Source: CAYMJV01 sp964390545
GTDB taxonomy: Bacteria > Desulfobacterota > BSN033 > UBA1163
Assembly (NCBI GenBank): GCA_964390545.1
Contig: CAYMJV010000033.1
Span: 1-32,009 of the forward strand
Direction of reading: 5' to 3'
Length of the DNA stretch: 32,009 nucleotides
Positions 29,410 to 32,009 of this stretch are shown in pieces. A program made the position numbers and the translations under genes. The first letter of the stretch is position 1; each line of letters starts with the position of its first letter. The notes under the pieces were generated by a model. It did not search any database. It saw only the letters and a list, made by a program, of their open reading frames with translations, and was not told the origin of the DNA.

Positions 29410-30693
29410 ATGAAAGAAGGTGGGAATCAAAACCTGAGGAAACGATTAAGGATCGGTCATTCTACCCTGAAGGAGGTGAATCAATTCCTCCTTGACCCGG
29501 ACAATTCTGTCATCAATGGATTGCTTCGTGTTGTGGAGAAGTATGGGACACCAGGGGAGATCAATGCCAAGGCCCGGAAAGCTCAGAAGCTTTCCAATCT
29601 TTTCAAAAGACTTCAGGTGATGAAATCCCCGTACCTCAAAGATCTGGAATGGCTCATGGCTGAACGGGATAAAGGTTCCTTTATCTCCGTTTCTGAATTC
29701 AGGCGCAAAATCTTAGGGGAGCGGGTCGATGGGATGACCTTTGACGAAGCCCATGCAGTCACTTTGGAAATCAGCGCCTTTCAATATTTTCCATGGCTGA
29801 TTACAGAGGCCCGCCAGGCCATAGAGAAAAAGGAGATCATGCCTTCGCGATATATTCGCGTTCGGAAGATGAAGGAGCAGGAGGGCGATCAGGGAGATAC
29901 CCTGGCTGTGGCGGCTGCCATGCAGATCGTTGGAGCCAGTTATGTGGAGACTCTTGATACAAAAGGAACCGATGGTTCGAATGTCCATCTTGGGGGTCCG
30001 GAGACGATCACGGGCTATTTTGGAGGGATTGGCCAGCCCAATGAGCACGCCCTTCAATGGATTGATGAATATCTCTATTACTACACCAATTATGGAATCC
30101 GACAGGTGCTCAACATCAATCCCGGAACGGTGCTTCTTGGATATCTCCTTCACAAATTAGGAGTCGATATGGAGTTTAAGATCTCCGTCTTCATGGGAAA
30201 TGACAATCCTTATTCCGTCCTCTGGACCTTGATGGCAGCCCGGCTCTTTTCAAGGAAGGATGGTTCAACACCCCTCATCGGCTTCAACCTGAGCAATTCT
30301 GTTGACTGTCAGACCCTGGAACTGTCGTCCGAAATACGCAAGAAACTGGGGCTGGAAGAAAACGTCCGGATTGAACATCACATCACTGAAACCTGGAAGA
30401 GCATCGTGAGGCAGCCTTACAATCGGCGCTGCGATCTCCTGGAAGTAGCTTCACGAGTGCCCAATATCTCGGCAAAGCATGAGGGAGGCGATCCCGAAGT
30501 GGAACAGACCCGGGAACATGCCTCAGATATACTCGATTATTTTAGGAATAAGGATGAGGTCCTCTCTTGCGGTGATATGCCTTGTCTGGAGAGAAATTAT
30601 TTAGATAAGCATGAGTCCGTCAATCGCACTGCCATAGCACTAACAGAAAAGGGGCTCGCGTTTATTGCTGCTTGGAATCTTCATAGGCCGTAG
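29410..30693 (+). CDS. Conserved-looking protein of unknown function, paired with an FGGY kinase
   Basis: A 427-aa soluble protein. The ATG at 29410 was chosen because GGAGG lies about 6 bases upstream; other in-frame ATGs at 29386 and 29398 are less well placed. No family was recognised. Visible features: a helical N-terminal part (about 1-130, including NAKARKAQKLSNLFKRL); a Gly-rich core VETLDTKGTDGSNVHLGG with PETITGYFGGIGQPNEHA (about 180-220); INPGTVLLGYLLHKLG; an acid-rich FMGNDNP; GFNLSNSVDCQ; and late His-containing motifs RIEHHITE and AKHEGGDPE. The spread of conserved-looking Asp, His and Glu suggests an enzyme with a metal or phosphate site. The kinase just upstream suggests it handles a phosphorylated sugar or polyol. 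Confidence 0.8.
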   Translation: MKEGGNQNLRKRLRIGHSTLKEVNQFLLDPDNSVINGLLRVVEKYGTPGEINAKARKAQKLSNLFKRLQVMKSPYLKDLEWLMAERDKGSFISVSEFRRKILGERVDGMTFDEAHAVTLEISAFQYFPWLITEARQAIEKKEIMPSRYIRVRKMKEQEGDQGDTLAVAAAMQIVGASYVETLDTKGTDGSNVHLGGPETITGYFGGIGQPNEHALQWIDEYLYYYTNYGIRQVLNINPGTVLLGYLLHKLGVDMEFKISVFMGNDNPYSVLWTLMAARLFSRKDGSTPLIGFNLSNSVDCQTLELSSEIRKKLGLEENVRIEHHITETWKSIVRQPYNRRCDLLEVASRVPNISAKHEGGDPEVEQTREHASDILDYFRNKDEVLSCGDMPCLERNYLDKHESVNRTAIALTEKGLAFIAAWNLHRP

Positions 30694-30708
30694 GACTAAT
30701 GGAAATAT

Positions 30709-30766
30709 GTAGGGTGCGTTCCCCGAACGCACTATTTAAAGGCGCGATCAGGGGATCACGCCCTAC
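30709..30766. repeat. GTAGGG double-hairpin repeat, right copy (inverted)
   Basis: gtagggtgcgttccccgaac then the gcgatcaggggatcacgcc half, ending ccctac. It is the reverse complement of 27919-27975 with a few changes. It lies between convergent genes and can serve as a two-way terminator. With the left copy it encloses the kinase and unknown-protein pair. Confidence 0.85.
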
Positions 30767-30793
30767 AGATTATGCTCTACGCCCAATGCGTTT

Positions 30794-31699
30794 TTATCTC
30801 GGCAGGTTATCCAGAATCGGTTGCATTACCTTTTCTATACGGCTCTTGATGCCCAAGAACTTAAAATACTCCGCATCGGAGAGGGGCTGCTGAGGAGGAC
30901 CCATTTTGAAGCCCCGTACTTCGAGAGCGGTTTTAAACCCAAGGGGAAATGGAGCTGCAAACATAGCTCGAACGAACAAGAGAATGGAGAATTGAAGGTC
31001 TTTGGCCCTCTCATAATTCCCTTCCCGCCAGGCCTTATAGATTCCAACCATCACCTCCGGCAGAATACCCGCCGTAGCTGTCATACATCCCTTTGCCCCA
31101 ACCATCAGGGCCGGGAAAAGGATCTCTTCACGGCCTATGAGAATGGAGAGATCCTCTCCGATTAAACGGATCTTATCCATGTAGTGGAGAAGATCGACCA
31201 TGCTCCCGCTTGAGTCCTTCATGGCCACGACATTTTTCTTTCGGGAAAGGCGTTTGACCACATCATAACTGATCGGTGTTGCGAAGAGAGGAATATTGTA
31301 AAGGATGATGGGGATATCGACTGCATCGCTGATCGTCTCGTAATGGCGCTCCATATTTTCCTGACTGATGGGATAATAGTAGGGCGGGGCCACCACGACC
31401 GCTTCACAGCCAATCTCCTGAGCTTTCTGGGCAAGGAAAATACATTCTTTTGGACGGGAGGAGGCGATCCCGGGTGTGACCGGGACTCTTCCCCTGGCTT
31501 GATCATGGATGATCTGCATGAGGAAGACTTTCTCTTCCAAATCGAGGTGGATAAACTCCCCCACCGAACTGATCGGGAAGATTCCATGAACCCCTTTTTC
31601 AATTACAAAATCGACCATCTGGCGGACTACGGTCTCATTGATCGATCCGTCTTCAAAAGGGGTCATCATCGCCACATAGATTCCTTCAGGTTTAAACAT
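30794..31699 (-). CDS. DHDPS/N-acetylneuraminate-lyase family aldolase
   Basis: A 301-aa class I aldolase. The Schiff-base lysine is K161 in VVAMKDSSGS and the proton-relay tyrosine is Y134 in IILYNIPLF. The pyruvate carboxylate-binding motif, usually GTTGE or GSTGE, reads SSVGEF (44-49). True dihydrodipicolinate synthases keep GTTGE, so a sugar-acid or neuraminate-like aldolase, or a related decarboxylating enzyme, is at least as likely as lysine synthesis. The ATG follows AGGAGAG; 18 further upstream codons have no ribosome site. The gene converges on the kinase and unknown-protein pair. Confidence 0.88.
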   Translation of the reverse strand: MFKPEGIYVAMMTPFEDGSINETVVRQMVDFVIEKGVHGIFPISSVGEFIHLDLEEKVFLMQIIHDQARGRVPVTPGIASSRPKECIFLAQKAQEIGCEAVVVAPPYYYPISQENMERHYETISDAVDIPIILYNIPLFATPISYDVVKRLSRKKNVVAMKDSSGSMVDLLHYMDKIRLIGEDLSILIGREEILFPALMVGAKGCMTATAGILPEVMVGIYKAWREGNYERAKDLQFSILLFVRAMFAAPFPLGFKTALEVRGFKMGPPQQPLSDAEYFKFLGIKSRIEKVMQPILDNLPR

Positions 31700-31761
31700 G
31701 AATTCTCTCCTCTTAAAAGAAATGTCAAATGCTGACGGAGTTTTAGAAAGCACCGTTTTTG

Positions 31762-31894
31762 TGTCACCCTGAGCAAAGCGAAGGGTCTCAAGTCTTAGGA
31801 AAAGCGAGATTCTTCGCGGAGTTTATCCTGAGCCATAAAATCAGACTCTTCGCTTCGCTCAGAGTGACAGTGAGCGAAGGGCTCAGAATGACAT
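31762..31894. repeat. CACCCTGAG/GTCATTCTGA palindromic repeat unit
   Basis: Starts tgtcaccctgagcaaagcg and ends gggctcagaatgacat, with inner gattcttcgcggagtttatc. It matches the unit at 3976-4130 almost throughout, making a composite palindrome of about 130 bp. Confidence 0.85.
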
Positions 31895-31921
31895 TTTCCC
31901 TATTTTTGGGTTTTTCCCAAT

Positions 31922-31976
31922 AGTGTTTCAAAGTTCAAATACTTTGACATTTGGCATTTGAAACTTGTCATTTAGG
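31922..31976. repeat. TTTGACATTTGGCATTTG repeat fragment
   Basis: The fragment gtgtttcaaagttcaaat, then actttgacatttggcatttg and gaaacttgtcattt, is related to the inverted repeat at 7988-8118. It runs toward the end of the window. Confidence 0.55.
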
Positions 31977-32009
31977 TTTTATTTAGGGGAGTCCCAGCTT
32001 CATCAGTGT

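Overview
The window reads as a chromosomal segment of a Gram-negative, probably anaerobic bacterium of the deltaproteobacterial / Desulfobacterota type. That is an inference from gene content: an NDP-forming acyl-CoA synthetase, a polyferredoxin-like protein, nifU-nifS, a Flp pilin behind a GEMM riboswitch, sigma-54-like promoters, a LolD/FtsX exporter, and very many short palindromic repeats between otherwise ordinary genes. No rRNA, tRNA, CRISPR array or prophage was found.

0-11 kb, mostly minus strand: a fused ADP-forming acyl-CoA synthetase; an exported AttH/CrtC-type lipocalin-like protein; a small GIY-YIG nuclease gene enclosed by palindromic repeats; a winged-helix plus 2x[4Fe-4S] protein; a lolD-like ATPase with a large FtsX-type permease; two tiny membrane proteins behind a good sigma-54-like site; and an ATP-grasp protein whose motif order looks circularly permuted.

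11-17.2 kb: nifU-nifS (+), then a convergent thiamin-precursor salvage operon (-). A sigma-70 promoter, TPP riboswitch and intrinsic terminator precede thiM, thiW, a fused double-ATPase ecfA and ecfT. Together they would import hydroxyethylthiazole, phosphorylate it, and shut down when TPP is plentiful.

17.4-19.4 kb, accessory island (+): an unrecognised two-gene unit (79 aa plus a 328-aa winged-helix protein) under two phased 19-bp palindromes that cover its promoter, followed by a RelB-like/RelE-ParE toxin-antitoxin pair.

19.5-25.7 kb: an M23 peptidase, a metallophosphoesterase, a 52-aa LysW-like zinc-ribbon protein, tatA, 6-phosphogluconate dehydrogenase next to a gluconokinase-like FGGY kinase, and a tiny Tyr/Gly-rich lipoprotein.

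25.7-32 kb: a GEMM-I (cyclic-di-GMP class I) riboswitch with terminator upstream of a Flp pilin, with a small inverted-repeat element inserted between them; panB; then an FGGY kinase plus an unrecognised 427-aa protein enclosed by inverted copies of a 57-bp double-hairpin repeat; and a convergent DHDPS/NAL-family aldolase.

Several repeat families recur: the CACCCTGAG/GTCATTCTGA palindromes, a CCCCGTTAGAA element in two inverted copies, GTAGGG double hairpins, and nested palindromes. They supply start codons, stop codons or short coding tails to genes next to them.
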